A DNA stretch of 64,000 bases from Xylanibacter ruminicola Ga6B6 (GCF_000687715.1 NZ_JHXD01000002.1:248001-312000); one strand, 5' to 3'. Shown: positions 17,480 through 28,233, counted from the first letter of the stretch. Notes: a model not told the origin generated them from the letters alone. Numbers and translations: made by a program.

Positions 17480-20400
17480 ATGAAACAGCTAACAAGTCTT
17501 TTGAAACGTGCTGTTCCTTCTTTGCTTCTGCTTTTCTGCTCTGCTTTCGCGCAGGCGCAGGTAGGAAGTGTTAGCATTAAGGGATCGGTCGTTGACAATG
17601 CGGGTGAGCCTCTGATTGGCGCATCGGTTGTTTTGAAGGGAAACACTGGTCAGGGTACGGTAACGGACTTTGACGGTAATTTCCAGTTGAAGGTTCCTTC
17701 TGAGAGTTCTGTTATTGTGATCTCTTATGTGGGAATGAACACTCAGGAACTGAAGGTGGGCAAGCAGCGCACTTTCAAGGTGACACTGACCGACAACACC
17801 AAGTTGACGGAAGTGGTAGTAGTTGGTTACGGCCAGCAGAAAAAAGCCTCGGTGGTAGGTGCTATTACCCAGACCACAGGTGAGGTGCTGGAGCGTGCCG
17901 GCGGTGTGAGCAACATTGGTGCTGCCCTGACAGGTAATCTGCCTGGTGTAGTAACCATGCAGTCTACTGGTATGCCAGGTGATGAGGATCCAAAGATTGT
18001 GATCCGTGGTATTTCTTCTTGGAACTCAAGCGATCCTCTTGTATTGGTGGATGGTATTGAGCGTTCACTCGGAAGTATCGACATCGCCTCTGTACAGAGC
18101 ATTTCTGTACTGAAGGATGCCTCTGCCACAGCCGTGTATGGTGTGAAGGGTGCCAATGGTGTTATTCTTGTTACTACCAAACGTGGTAATGATGGTAAGG
18201 CCAAGATCGAGATTGGTATGCAGGCTACAGCCAAGGTAGTTTCACAGCTGCCAGGTAAGCTGCACTCAGCCGATGCGCTGGCCGTTCGTAACCAGGCTAT
18301 CGAGCATGAGTTAGGTCTCACTCCTTCTTCTTGGGGTAAGATTACACCAGAGGGAATCCTGAACAAGTATCGTAACCCCATCGACCAGGCTGAACGCGAG
18401 CGCTATCCTGATGTAGATTGGCAGGACGAGCTCTTCAAGAAGATGGCTTTCTCTTACAACCCTAATGTCAACATCTCGGGTGGTACCAAGGCCGTCAAGT
18501 ACTTTGCTTCGGTTGACTTCCTGCATGAGGGTGACTTGTATAGAGAGTTTGATAATAACCGTGGTTATAATGCCGGTTATGGTTTCAACCGTATCAATGT
18601 ACGTTCAAACCTGGACTTCCAGATTACTAAGACAACAGTCTTGAAGTCGAACCTGTTCGGTAGTCATGGTCAGAAGAAGGGACTGTATGGTATCGATACC
18701 GGTTCATGGTATGAGAGCCAGTTGTGGCAGGCTGCCTACAGCACACCAACAGATGCTTTCATGCCTCGTTACAGTGACGGTACATGGGGTTACTATCCCG
18801 ACGACACTCAGGGTGCCCATAACTCTATGCAGGATATTGCAACTGGTCATGGTTCGGCCACCAATACTACTACGCGCGTAAATACCGACTTTATCCTGGA
18901 GCAGGATCTGTCGTTCATCACACCAGGACTCCGTGCTTCGGCTACAGTATCTTGGGATAACGTTTTTGTAGAGGTGAACCGTGGTATCAACGATATGAAC
19001 CACTCTACACAGACCAAGTGGATTGATCCTGAGACAGGTCAGGAGAAGTATTCTCAGCCTCAGGACAGTAAGACCAACTTCGACTACCACGAGGGTATCC
19101 TCTGGAGTACTGATGGTGGTTCTATTCAGAACTGGAACACACAGCGTAACCTGTTCTATCAGGGACAGTTGTTCTGGGGCCGTCAGTTCGGTCAGCACGA
19201 TGTAACTGCCATGGGTGTATTCAACCGTACAGAGCGCACATCGGGTGGTAACTTCACTAACTATCGTGAGGACTGGGCCTTCCGTACCACTTATAATTAT
19301 GGTGGCAGATATTTCTTTGAGTACAATGGTGCTTACAACGGATCAGAGAAGTTCTCAAGTGCCAACCGCTTTGCTTTCTTCAACTCAGGTGCCGTAGGTT
19401 ATCTGATTAGTGAGGAGAAGTTCTTCCAGCCTTTGAAGAAGTATATCGGCATGCTGAAGTTCCGTTACTCTTATGGTGAGGTTGGTGATGACTATATCAA
19501 CAGTCGTTGGCTCTATGCTACACAGTGGGCATATGGTGGTAACATTCAGCAGGGCCTGCAGACTGAGACCAGTCCTTACACATGGTATAAAGAGTCTTCT
19601 GTAGGTAACCCCGATGTACACTGGGAGAAGGCTATCAAGCAGAACTTAGGTATCGACTACTCTCTGTTGGATGGTTTGTTCGCCGGATCTATTGAAATCT
19701 TCCACGAGAAGCGTTCTGACATTCTGATTGCTGGTAACAACCGCTCTATTCCTTCTTATTATGGTGCAACACCTGCCACTGCTAACCTGGGTCGTGTTCG
19801 TACCAAGGGTTATGAGTTGGAACTCCGTGTGAACAAGGTGCTTCATAATGGCATGCGTTTCTGGGGTAACTTCAACATGACTCATGCTGAGAATAAGATT
19901 CTGGAGTATGATGATGCTCCTGGACTGCCCGATTATCAGAAGCAGACCGGCTTTGCCATCGGTCAGGATCACGCAAACCTGACATCTGGCTATGCTAACA
20001 CTTGGGACCAGGTTATCGGTATGACCGATTTCAATACCAATGATGATCAGAAACTGCCTGGATCGTACATCATCCACGACTACAATGGTGATGGTGTGAT
20101 TGATTCAAACGATTCAGCTCCATATAGTCTGACTGGCACACCACAGAACACCTATAGTGCTTCTATCGGTTGGGAGTGGAAGGGCTTCAGCCTCTATATG
20201 CAGTTCTATGGCGTACGTAATGTGGTTCGTTATGTAGCCTTCAACTCTCTGCCTGGTGGAAAACTCGATACCGTATATGATGAGGGTAGCTACTGGACCG
20301 TGGATAACATGGATGCCGACGCACCTATGCCACGTTGGGGTTCTAAGCCCGACTATTACGAGGGAACACGTTTCCACTATGATGGTTCATTCATCCGTCT

Positions 20401-20614
20401 GAAGAATGCTGAGATTGCCTATACATTCACTCAGCCTTGGGTTAAGAAGATGGGTGCACAGAGTCTGAAGGTATTCCTGAATGGTAACAACCTCTGGGTA
20501 TGGAGCCGTATGCCAGACGACCGTGAGTCGAACTTCGCTGGAACTGGTCTCGCTTCACAGGGAGCCTATCCTACTGTTAAGCGTTTTAACTTAGGTCTTA
20601 AGATCAACCTATAA
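17480..20614 (+). CDS. xusA: SusC-like TonB-dependent outer-membrane transporter
   Basis: The 1044-residue protein has a signal peptide (1-26, ending AQAQ), a carboxypeptidase-regulatory-like beta domain (about 30-105; SVVDNAGEPLIGASVVLKGN), a TonB-box region with LTEVVVVGYG, a plug domain (about 125-235) with VLVDGIERSLGSI and VYGVKGANGVILVTTKRG, and a 22-strand barrel ending in RFNLGLKINL. SusC proteins import oligosaccharides with a SusD lid using TonB energy. It is the first gene of a six-gene operon ending with a surface GH10, matching the xylan-utilisation xusA-E/xyn10C layout known in Prevotella; symbols are given on that basis. SusD follows after 12 bp. Confidence 0.92.
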   Translation: MKQLTSLLKRAVPSLLLLFCSAFAQAQVGSVSIKGSVVDNAGEPLIGASVVLKGNTGQGTVTDFDGNFQLKVPSESSVIVISYVGMNTQELKVGKQRTFKVTLTDNTKLTEVVVVGYGQQKKASVVGAITQTTGEVLERAGGVSNIGAALTGNLPGVVTMQSTGMPGDEDPKIVIRGISSWNSSDPLVLVDGIERSLGSIDIASVQSISVLKDASATAVYGVKGANGVILVTTKRGNDGKAKIEIGMQATAKVVSQLPGKLHSADALAVRNQAIEHELGLTPSSWGKITPEGILNKYRNPIDQAERERYPDVDWQDELFKKMAFSYNPNVNISGGTKAVKYFASVDFLHEGDLYREFDNNRGYNAGYGFNRINVRSNLDFQITKTTVLKSNLFGSHGQKKGLYGIDTGSWYESQLWQAAYSTPTDAFMPRYSDGTWGYYPDDTQGAHNSMQDIATGHGSATNTTTRVNTDFILEQDLSFITPGLRASATVSWDNVFVEVNRGINDMNHSTQTKWIDPETGQEKYSQPQDSKTNFDYHEGILWSTDGGSIQNWNTQRNLFYQGQLFWGRQFGQHDVTAMGVFNRTERTSGGNFTNYREDWAFRTTYNYGGRYFFEYNGAYNGSEKFSSANRFAFFNSGAVGYLISEEKFFQPLKKYIGMLKFRYSYGEVGDDYINSRWLYATQWAYGGNIQQGLQTETSPYTWYKESSVGNPDVHWEKAIKQNLGIDYSLLDGLFAGSIEIFHEKRSDILIAGNNRSIPSYYGATPATANLGRVRTKGYELELRVNKVLHNGMRFWGNFNMTHAENKILEYDDAPGLPDYQKQTGFAIGQDHANLTSGYANTWDQVIGMTDFNTNDDQKLPGSYIIHDYNGDGVIDSNDSAPYSLTGTPQNTYSASIGWEWKGFSLYMQFYGVRNVVRYVAFNSLPGGKLDTVYDEGSYWTVDNMDADAPMPRWGSKPDYYEGTRFHYDGSFIRLKNAEIAYTFTQPWVKKMGAQSLKVFLNGNNLWVWSRMPDDRESNFAGTGLASQGAYPTVKRFNLGLKINL

Positions 20615-20626
20615 AAAAAGAAAACA

Positions 20627-22525
20627 ATGAAATTTCTAAATAAGTATATAATGATAGGTGCTGCTGCCCTGACCCTGAGTCTGGGTATGATTTCGTGCAC
20701 CGACTATTTGGACAAAGCCCCAGAATCAGATATCTCTGATACTGACGCCTACAAGGATTTCCATAACTTCCAGGGCTTTGTAGAGGAATTATACTATTGT
20801 CAGCCTGATCCTACCAACGGTTACTGGACTAACTCTTGGAACTGGGGTGAGGACGAGATTATGAACATCAATGTGAACTATCACATGTGTTATAAGGTTG
20901 ACCAGGGTGACTTCTGGGGATGGCAGAGTGAATTCGACGGATGGCAGTCTGGTTGGATGGATCGTGCAAGCAACGAGACAACCAGTGCTAATGGTCCCGA
21001 CCGTTTCAAGCACTCTATGTGGCCTTTGGCATGGTATGGTATCCGTAAGGCCAACATGGGTATCGAGAATCTGGATAAGATCACTGCTACCAAAGAGGAG
21101 AAAGACCTGATTGCCGGTCAGCTTTACTTCTTCCGTGGTTGGTTCCACTTTATGTTGATGCAGTACTTTGGTGGTCTGCCTTATATCGATTCTGTTCTTC
21201 CCGCTGGTGAGAAACTTACTTTGCCTCGTCTCTCTTATGCCGAGTGCGCTGAGAAGGCTGCTGCCGACTTCCGTAAGGCTGCCGACCTGCTGCCTGTTGA
21301 CTGGGATAAGACTACTGTAGGACGTGTAACTGCAGGTAAGAACCAGTTGCGTGTAACTAAGATTGCTGCCCTCGGTTATCTGGGTAAGGATCTATTGTGG
21401 GCTGCCAGTCCTTTGATGAACGAGGAGTCGACAGGTGCTACTACTTATAATAAGGACTTTGCTAAGCGTGCTGCTGAGGCATTTGGTGAGCTGCTGAACA
21501 TTGTTGATGGTGGTAACACACAGTTCGGTCTGATTCCATTCGACGAGTACTCTGAGAACTTCGTAACAATGGATGGTTCAGGTAAGATGCCTGGACAGAA
21601 TAAGGATAATACCATCACCGAGGCTATCTTCCGTGGTCCTACCTATGGTTCTGGTTGGGGTTGCTCAGCCTGGGGACAGGTAAAGTGCTATGGTGGTATG
21701 GATATCAACGACAGTGGTGTAACGTTTATGCCTACTGCCAACTATGTAAACTACTATGGTATGGCTAACGGTCTGCCTCTGGATGATAACGATTCTCAGT
21801 TTGATAAGACTCATCCTTGGAAGGACCGCGACCCACGTTTCTATCATGACATCAAGTATGATGGCTGTCAGATGATTGTAAAGGAAGACGACGGTTTCAA
21901 GGATTGGCGTTATGCTGACATGCAGACCAATGGTAAGTATCGTGATGAGTACCGTGGAACCCGTACTGGTTACTTTAACTATAAGTTCGTTTCTACCAAG
22001 TGTAACAAGGTGGACGATGGTTATGGATGGTCGCCACAGATTCACATGCATATCCCCTGGATGCGTTTGTCGGATGTTTACCTGATGTATGCTGAGGCAG
22101 CTGCCGAGGCTACTGGTAGCGCTACAGGTTCTGTAGGTTGCAAACTGACTGCTGTTGATGCCGTTAATAAGGTACGTGAGCGTGCTGGCGTAGCTGATGT
22201 TGCCGACAAGAACACTGCTTCACTCGACAATTTTATGAGCGAGGTTCGTCGTGAGCGTGCTGTAGAGCTCTCGTTCGAGGGACACCGTTTCAACGACTTG
22301 CGCCGTTGGCTCCTCCTGGACAAGTATCCTTATAACATCAAGACATCACAGGAATTCTTGCGTGTAGGCGATATGAATGTGGATGATCCTACAAAGAACA
22401 CTGTTGCAGAATGGAGCGAGAAGGTGATTCTGAAGCGTAATTTCTCTAAGAAGCACTACTGGCTGCCACTTAAGAAATCGGATACAACACTTTATCCTGA
22501 GTTTGGTCAGAATCCAGGATGGTAA
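20627..22525 (+). CDS. xusB: SusD/RagB-like surface glycan-binding lipoprotein
   Basis: This 632-residue protein has a lipoprotein signal with lipidated C24 (LGMISC), so it is expected on the cell surface. It shows SusD-family features: the N-terminal segment TDYLDKAPESDISDTDAYKD, TPR-like helices with YFFRGWFHFMLMQYFGGLPYID, and the C-terminal RRERAVELSFEGHRFNDLRRW followed by YWLPLKKSDTTLYPEFGQNPGW. It would form the ligand-capturing lid of the preceding SusC pore. Aromatic residues are abundant, as usual for xylan-binding SusD proteins, but the binding site cannot be assigned by eye. It lies 12 bp after susC and 36 bp before a second susC. Confidence 0.92.
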   Translation: MKFLNKYIMIGAAALTLSLGMISCTDYLDKAPESDISDTDAYKDFHNFQGFVEELYYCQPDPTNGYWTNSWNWGEDEIMNINVNYHMCYKVDQGDFWGWQSEFDGWQSGWMDRASNETTSANGPDRFKHSMWPLAWYGIRKANMGIENLDKITATKEEKDLIAGQLYFFRGWFHFMLMQYFGGLPYIDSVLPAGEKLTLPRLSYAECAEKAAADFRKAADLLPVDWDKTTVGRVTAGKNQLRVTKIAALGYLGKDLLWAASPLMNEESTGATTYNKDFAKRAAEAFGELLNIVDGGNTQFGLIPFDEYSENFVTMDGSGKMPGQNKDNTITEAIFRGPTYGSGWGCSAWGQVKCYGGMDINDSGVTFMPTANYVNYYGMANGLPLDDNDSQFDKTHPWKDRDPRFYHDIKYDGCQMIVKEDDGFKDWRYADMQTNGKYRDEYRGTRTGYFNYKFVSTKCNKVDDGYGWSPQIHMHIPWMRLSDVYLMYAEAAAEATGSATGSVGCKLTAVDAVNKVRERAGVADVADKNTASLDNFMSEVRRERAVELSFEGHRFNDLRRWLLLDKYPYNIKTSQEFLRVGDMNVDDPTKNTVAEWSEKVILKRNFSKKHYWLPLKKSDTTLYPEFGQNPGW

Positions 22526-22561
22526 GATCATCAATACTATTATTTATAAGAACATTGATTT

Positions 22562-25363
22562 ATGAAACATATAATTAAGAATATTGCACTTGGCGCCGCT
22601 CTGCTGCCTGTAGCAGCAGTGGCACAGACAGAGAAGGAATATACCGACTCTGTGGCAAGTCAGGTGAATGTGGCCTTCCGCACAGTCAACGAGGCTGATC
22701 TGATGGGAGGTGTTTCAACTGTCAATATGATAGAGCAGGCCAAGAAGGACTATACAACCTATAGTCTGGATGGTATGGATGCTTTGGTTGGCGGTTATAA
22801 CGGACAGCTTTGGAATCAGGGTGAGGCCTTGGTGCTTGTTGATGGTGTGCCCCGTGATGCCAACAATGTACTGCCCACCGAGATTGAGCAGATTACCTTC
22901 CTGAAGGCCGCTTCGGCAGTAGTGCTCTATGGTAGCCGTGCTGCAAAAGGTGTGATTCTGATTACTACCAAGCATGGTCGTAACGACGGTCTGAATGTAA
23001 GTGTTCGTGGTAATGCTTCGCTCTATGTTCCAAAGAGCTATCCTAAGTATCTGGGATCGGCTGCTTATATGGAGCTTTATAACGAGGCTCTGCAGAACGA
23101 TGGTAAGGCTGCCGTTTACTCTGAGGATGATATCTATCACTATGCCTCTAATGAGAATCCCTACCGTTATCCAAACATCAACTTCTTTGATAGCCAGTAT
23201 ATTAAAAAAACCTATCAGCGTTACGATGGTACAGCTGAGTTCTCAGGTGGTGGTCGTCTGGCTCACTTCTATGCCAATATCGGTTTGTCGAATGTTGGTA
23301 GCCTGATGAACTTCGGCGAGGGTAAGAACAATCATACCACTCGTTTGAATGTTCGTGGTAACATCGACCTGCGTCTGAATGACTGGATTGACGGTTATGT
23401 AAACGCCAATGCCACATTCTACGATGCCCGTAACGATAATAGTAACTTCTGGAGTGAGTCGGCTACTATGCGTCCTACCAGTCAGTATCCTTTGGTGCCA
23501 TTCATCCCCATCTCGTATGTGGAGGAAGCTGATGCTGTAACGCTGAAGACCATTCAGAACTCTAACTATATCATCGATGGTAAGTACTTCCTTGGTGGTA
23601 CTCAGTCTCAGCAGACTAACCCATTCGCAGCTATGTATGCAGCAGGTTACAACAAGTACACCTCTCGTCAGATGCAGTTTGATATGGGCATGAACTTCGA
23701 CTTGAACAGTCTGGTAAAGGGCCTGAAGTTGAAGACCAAGTTCGCTGTTGACTACCACACACAGTATAACACCTCTATCAACAACGAGTATGCTGTTTAC
23801 GAGGCTAAATGGAATAATTACTCTGGTCAGGATCTGATCACATCGATTACCAAGTATGGTACAGATAAGCGCACTGGTACTCAGAACCTCAGCAACAGTC
23901 ATGACAAGCAGCTCATCCTGATGCAGGCTCAGCTCGACTACGACCGCTCGTTTGGTGACCACAACCTCAACGCTACATTGTTGGCTCACGGCTATCAGAT
24001 TAGTGAGGATGGTAAGTATCACCGTACCAGCAATGCTAACCTTGGCTTGCAGTTGGCTTATAACTATGCTCATACTTATTATGCAGACCTCTCAATGGCT
24101 GCCATTCACTCAGCTAAACTGGCAGAGGGTCATCGTGAGGCCATCTCTCCAGTAGTATCACTGGGCTGGCGCTTGAAGAACGAGAGCTTCCTGCGTAATG
24201 TGAAGGCTGTAGATGATCTGAAGCTGACCGCTTCGTATGGTATCATCAATCAGGACCTTGATATCGAGAAGTACTATATGTACGACTACGTTTTCACTGC
24301 TACCGGTACATGGTGGGGATGGAACGAGGTTGCTAACTCTATGCAGACCAGCGATTCGCAGCAGGGTTCTAACTATAACCTCGGCTTCATTAAGCGTAAG
24401 GAGTTCCGTGCTGGTCTGACTGGTTCGTTGTGGGAAGGCGCATTGAAGTTCGATGCCAACTTCTTCACCACTTCAACAAACGGTCTGCTGACAACAGCTT
24501 CGACTATCTATCCAAGCTACTTCCAGACTTACTGGCCTGTATCTACTTTCCTGGCTAACACCAACTACAACAATCAGCGTCGTACTGGTGTTGACCTGAC
24601 CTTGAACGTACATCAGAAGTTTGGTGAGTTTGATACTAACTTCGGTGTTTCGGCTATGTACTATACTTCGAAGAACACTAAGTGGGACGAGAACGTAGAG
24701 TACGACTGGTTGAAGGCTGAGGGACAGAGCGTCGAGGCTATGCGTGGTTACGAGTGCCTTGGCTTCTTCAAGGATGCCGACGATGTAGCTAACTCTGCAA
24801 AGATTAATAACAACACCAAGCCTGGCGACCTGAAGTATAAGGACCAGAATGGTGATGGTATCATCGACTCTAAGGACCAGGTGGTAATCGGTAAGTGGAC
24901 TAATCCATTCCAGATGGGTGTACATTTCACTGTAAAGTATAAGGACTTTACCCTCTTTGCTCAGGGTTCTGGCACCTTTGGTGGCAATGGCCTGAAGAAT
25001 GGCAAGGATACGTGGGTATATGGCGACGGCAAATACTCGGATGTAGTGCTGAACCGTTGGACTCCAGAGACAGCCTCTACGGCTACTTATCCTCGTCTGA
25101 CCACAGAGAGTGGCGACCTGAACTTCGTCGCTTCTGACTTCTGGAAGTACTCTACTTCTGCATTCCGTCTGAACAAGGTTCAGCTCACTTATGATCTGCC
25201 TCAGTCAATCTTCGCTGGCGATTCATTCGTGAAGGGTGTTTCTGTATATGTAAGTGGCAGCGATCTGCTGACTATTGCCAAAGAGCGCAAGTATATGGAA
25301 CTGAACGTAGGTACTGCTCCTCAGACACGTATGTATAATCTTGGTGTGAAGGTAAATCTCTAA
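22562..25363 (+). CDS. xusC: Second SusC-like transporter lacking the N-terminal extension
   Basis: The 933-residue protein is about 110 residues shorter than the first SusC. After the signal peptide (to about residue 21, ending AVAQ) it moves almost directly into a plug (ALVLVDGVPRDANNVLPTEIEQITFLKAAS, VLYGSRAAKGVILITTKHG) and then the barrel, ending MYNLGVKVNL. The carboxypeptidase-like domain is absent and no canonical VVVVGYG TonB-box stretch is seen; only a short segment (residues 22-50) precedes the plug. Two SusC/D pairs in tandem are usual for xylan loci, and the pairs may handle different chain lengths or decorations. It lies in the same operon; a SusD gene follows after 13 bp. Confidence 0.9.
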   Translation: MKHIIKNIALGAALLPVAAVAQTEKEYTDSVASQVNVAFRTVNEADLMGGVSTVNMIEQAKKDYTTYSLDGMDALVGGYNGQLWNQGEALVLVDGVPRDANNVLPTEIEQITFLKAASAVVLYGSRAAKGVILITTKHGRNDGLNVSVRGNASLYVPKSYPKYLGSAAYMELYNEALQNDGKAAVYSEDDIYHYASNENPYRYPNINFFDSQYIKKTYQRYDGTAEFSGGGRLAHFYANIGLSNVGSLMNFGEGKNNHTTRLNVRGNIDLRLNDWIDGYVNANATFYDARNDNSNFWSESATMRPTSQYPLVPFIPISYVEEADAVTLKTIQNSNYIIDGKYFLGGTQSQQTNPFAAMYAAGYNKYTSRQMQFDMGMNFDLNSLVKGLKLKTKFAVDYHTQYNTSINNEYAVYEAKWNNYSGQDLITSITKYGTDKRTGTQNLSNSHDKQLILMQAQLDYDRSFGDHNLNATLLAHGYQISEDGKYHRTSNANLGLQLAYNYAHTYYADLSMAAIHSAKLAEGHREAISPVVSLGWRLKNESFLRNVKAVDDLKLTASYGIINQDLDIEKYYMYDYVFTATGTWWGWNEVANSMQTSDSQQGSNYNLGFIKRKEFRAGLTGSLWEGALKFDANFFTTSTNGLLTTASTIYPSYFQTYWPVSTFLANTNYNNQRRTGVDLTLNVHQKFGEFDTNFGVSAMYYTSKNTKWDENVEYDWLKAEGQSVEAMRGYECLGFFKDADDVANSAKINNNTKPGDLKYKDQNGDGIIDSKDQVVIGKWTNPFQMGVHFTVKYKDFTLFAQGSGTFGGNGLKNGKDTWVYGDGKYSDVVLNRWTPETASTATYPRLTTESGDLNFVASDFWKYSTSAFRLNKVQLTYDLPQSIFAGDSFVKGVSVYVSGSDLLTIAKERKYMELNVGTAPQTRMYNLGVKVNL

Positions 25364-25376
25364 AGATAAGATAAAT

Positions 25377-27146
25377 ATGAAAAAGATTATTAATATATTG
25401 ACTCTGGCCGCAGTATCGGTAGCATTCACATCATGTGATGACCTGTTTGAGCCTGCTATTGAAAACAACCTCGGTCTGGACTATATGTATGAAAACCCAC
25501 AGTACGCTGAAGGCGTATTGGGTAATGCTTATACACGTATCCCCTGCGCTGACTTCCCATTCAGCGAGGTGGCTACCGACGATGCTGTGAGCAATGACGC
25601 TACAAACGACTGGCGTAAGATTGCTTCAGGTACATGGACTTCGAACGAGAACCCATCAGAGCGTTGGCGTAACTGCCGTGCTGCCATCATGTATCTCAAC
25701 CTGTTCCTGGCTAATGCCGACAAGGTGAACTGGGCTAATGACGAGATGGCTTCGCGTATGTTTAACGACCGTGAGAAGGGTGAGGCCTATGGTATGCGTG
25801 CCATGTATATGTACTATCTGTTGCAGGCTCATGGTGGTATGACTGCCGATGGTCAGTTGCTGGGTGTGCCCATCGTAACTGAGCCTGAGGATGCAAGTAG
25901 TGAGTTCAACCTGCCACGTAACACATTTGCAGAGTGCCTGCAGGCTATCTATGATGACTGCGACCGTGCTTTGGAATTGTTGCCTACTAATTATAAGGAT
26001 ATTAAGAATGCCAGTGAGATACCTTCAAAGTATCAGGGTGCAAACGTTGGTCAGTACAACCGCGTATTCGGTGCTAACTTCCAGCTCCGTATGTCGGGTG
26101 CCATCGTTGAGGCTTTCCGTTCTAAGGCTGCTCTGCTGGCTGCCAGCCCTGCTTTCGAAAAGTCGGGTGCTACCATGGCTCAGGCTGCCGACTATGCTGC
26201 AGTAGTTCTGGACCGTATTGGTGGAGTTGCTGGTATGGATCCTAATGGTTGGACCTGGTACTGCAACAATGAGATTGATGCCCTCTCAGCTGGTCAGCTG
26301 CCAAAGGAAATCCTTTGGAGAGGTGAGGTAGAGAAGAGCGGTAGCAACGACCGCGAGGCTGATATGTTCCCTCCATCACTCTATGGTAAGGGTCGTATCA
26401 ATCCTACTCAGAACTTCGTCAATGCCTTCCCAATGGCCAACGGTTATCCTATCGACAACGAAAAGAGTGGATTCAATGCTGCTAATCCTTATGCTGGTCG
26501 TGATCCTCGTCTGGCTGCGTATGTTGTTTATGATGGCAACGGTGCTGGTAAGGATAATACAGCTATCAACACAACAGTGGATGATTCACAGAACCGTGAT
26601 GGTTTGAACAACGAGGTTGGTTCTTCTACCCGTACAGGTTACTATATGCGTAAGCTGCTGCGTCAGGAGATTAACCTGGACCCTTCAGCAAAAACCACAC
26701 AGAAGCACTACAATGCTCGTATCCGCTTCACCGAGATCTTCCTGAACTATGCTGAAGCTGCCAACGAGGCTTGGGGCCCAACAGGTAAGGGTAACCACAG
26801 CTATAGTGCTTACGACATCATCAAGGCTCTGCACGAGCGTGCTGGTGTGGGTAACGACTATCTGGAGAGCATTAAGAACGACAAAGATAAGATGCGCGAG
26901 CTGATCCGTAACGAGCGTCGTATTGAGCTGAGCTTCGAGGGCTTCCGTTTCTGGGATCTCCGTCGTTGGAAGGCTAACCTGACAGAGCCCGCTAAGGGTA
27001 TCAGCATTAAGACCGTTGATGGTAAGAAGACCTATACCACCATCGAGGTTGATAAGCGTGATTATAAGGACTACATGATCTATGGTCCTGTACCTTACTC
27101 TGAGATGCTGAAGTTCGATGAGTTGAAGCAGAACCAGGGCTGGTAA
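25377..27146 (+). CDS. xusD: Second SusD/RagB-like lipoprotein
   Basis: The 589-residue product has a lipoprotein signal with C20 (VAFTSC), SusD helices (KGEAYGMRAMYMYYLLQAHGG), ARDPRLAAYV-type segments and the family C-terminus RNERRIELSFEGFRFWDLRRWKA followed by PYSEMLKFDELKQNQGW. It pairs with the preceding SusC. Sequence similarity to the first SusD is limited, so this is an older divergence rather than a recent duplication. It is expected on the surface as the binding lid of the second porter. Confidence 0.92.
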   Translation: MKKIINILTLAAVSVAFTSCDDLFEPAIENNLGLDYMYENPQYAEGVLGNAYTRIPCADFPFSEVATDDAVSNDATNDWRKIASGTWTSNENPSERWRNCRAAIMYLNLFLANADKVNWANDEMASRMFNDREKGEAYGMRAMYMYYLLQAHGGMTADGQLLGVPIVTEPEDASSEFNLPRNTFAECLQAIYDDCDRALELLPTNYKDIKNASEIPSKYQGANVGQYNRVFGANFQLRMSGAIVEAFRSKAALLAASPAFEKSGATMAQAADYAAVVLDRIGGVAGMDPNGWTWYCNNEIDALSAGQLPKEILWRGEVEKSGSNDREADMFPPSLYGKGRINPTQNFVNAFPMANGYPIDNEKSGFNAANPYAGRDPRLAAYVVYDGNGAGKDNTAINTTVDDSQNRDGLNNEVGSSTRTGYYMRKLLRQEINLDPSAKTTQKHYNARIRFTEIFLNYAEAANEAWGPTGKGNHSYSAYDIIKALHERAGVGNDYLESIKNDKDKMRELIRNERRIELSFEGFRFWDLRRWKANLTEPAKGISIKTVDGKKTYTTIEVDKRDYKDYMIYGPVPYSEMLKFDELKQNQGW

Positions 27147-27179
27147 TAAAACAATGTAAAACTAAAAAGAAAAAAGAAA

Positions 27180-28214
27180 ATGAAACGAATATATGCATTC
27201 ATTTGTGGAATCTGCGCGCTGAGTGCTTTCACATCTTGTGAAAACAAGGAGGTGGAGTTTGACGACTTTGACTATCAGACCGTCTACTTTGCCAAGCAGA
27301 CTCCTATAAGAACGATTGTACTGGGTGACAATGTTTATCCTACAGAACTTGACAACCAGCATCAGTTCGAGGTATATGCCACTGTAGGTGGTGTATGGAA
27401 GAACCGTCAGGATCGTACCATTCAGGTGGCTGTGGATAACTCACTGGTTACCGGTAAGACCTTCGAGAATGGTTCACCTGTCCAGGCTTTGCCCGAGGAT
27501 TATTATGAGTTGTTGAGCAATACACTGACCATTCCTTATGGAAAGGTTATGGGCGCAGTGAAGGTTCAGCTCACTGATAAGTTCTTTGACGATGCCAAGG
27601 CTACAAGTCTGAATTATGTACTGCCTTTGCGTATTGTAGGTGCTAAGGACTCGGTACTGACTGGTAAGGACTATATCCTTTACGGTTTGAAGTATATCAA
27701 CAAATATACAGGCGCATGGATTAGTCATGGTACTGATGAGATTGATCTGAATGGTGTGAAGTCGACCGAGACACGTGAGGCTGAGTACCTGGAGAAGAAC
27801 GAGATCCGCTACCTTACTACCGAAGGACTGGCAGTAAGCAACTACTCTGTTCCTACAACAGTAGAGGCTTACAGATATGATGATGCTGCGAAAGCGTATA
27901 AGAAGACCATCGTATCACTGCCATGTAACCTCAAGCTGACCTTTGGTCAGGACGAGAGTTGCACAGTAGTTCCTACTACTGCTGGCTGCACCGGTTCTGG
28001 TTCAGGTAAGTGGACTTTGAAGGGCGCTAAGAATGCATGGGGTGGTAAGGATCGCGACGAGATCGTGCTCAACTATACCATCGATTATGAGTACACTGAC
28101 TATGATCCCAATAACAATTGGGCTGCTGTTCAGCGTCATAAGATTGTGAAGAGCGCTGATACGCTGGTTATGCGTGATCGTCAGACCAAGCTCGAAACTT
28201 TCGTAGTAAAATAA
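27180..28214 (+). CDS. xusE: Surface lipoprotein of the xylan operon (SusE-position, DUF1735-like)
   Basis: The 344 residues carry a lipoprotein signal with C20 (FTSC), then an all-beta N-terminal domain with VYFAKQTPIRTIVLGDN and QVAVDNSLV, resembling the DUF1735 (BT_3987-like) domain common in surface glycan-binding proteins. A second beta domain of unknown type covers about 175-344. Its place between the second SusD and the surface GH10 matches xusE of Prevotella xylan operons. The likely role is xylan capture at the surface; no binding residues can be named. It lies 33 bp after susD and 19 bp before the GH10 gene. Confidence 0.75.
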   Translation: MKRIYAFICGICALSAFTSCENKEVEFDDFDYQTVYFAKQTPIRTIVLGDNVYPTELDNQHQFEVYATVGGVWKNRQDRTIQVAVDNSLVTGKTFENGSPVQALPEDYYELLSNTLTIPYGKVMGAVKVQLTDKFFDDAKATSLNYVLPLRIVGAKDSVLTGKDYILYGLKYINKYTGAWISHGTDEIDLNGVKSTETREAEYLEKNEIRYLTTEGLAVSNYSVPTTVEAYRYDDAAKAYKKTIVSLPCNLKLTFGQDESCTVVPTTAGCTGSGSGKWTLKGAKNAWGGKDRDEIVLNYTIDYEYTDYDPNNNWAAVQRHKIVKSADTLVMRDRQTKLETFVVK

Positions 28215-28233
28215 AAAATAATTCTGAAAGATT

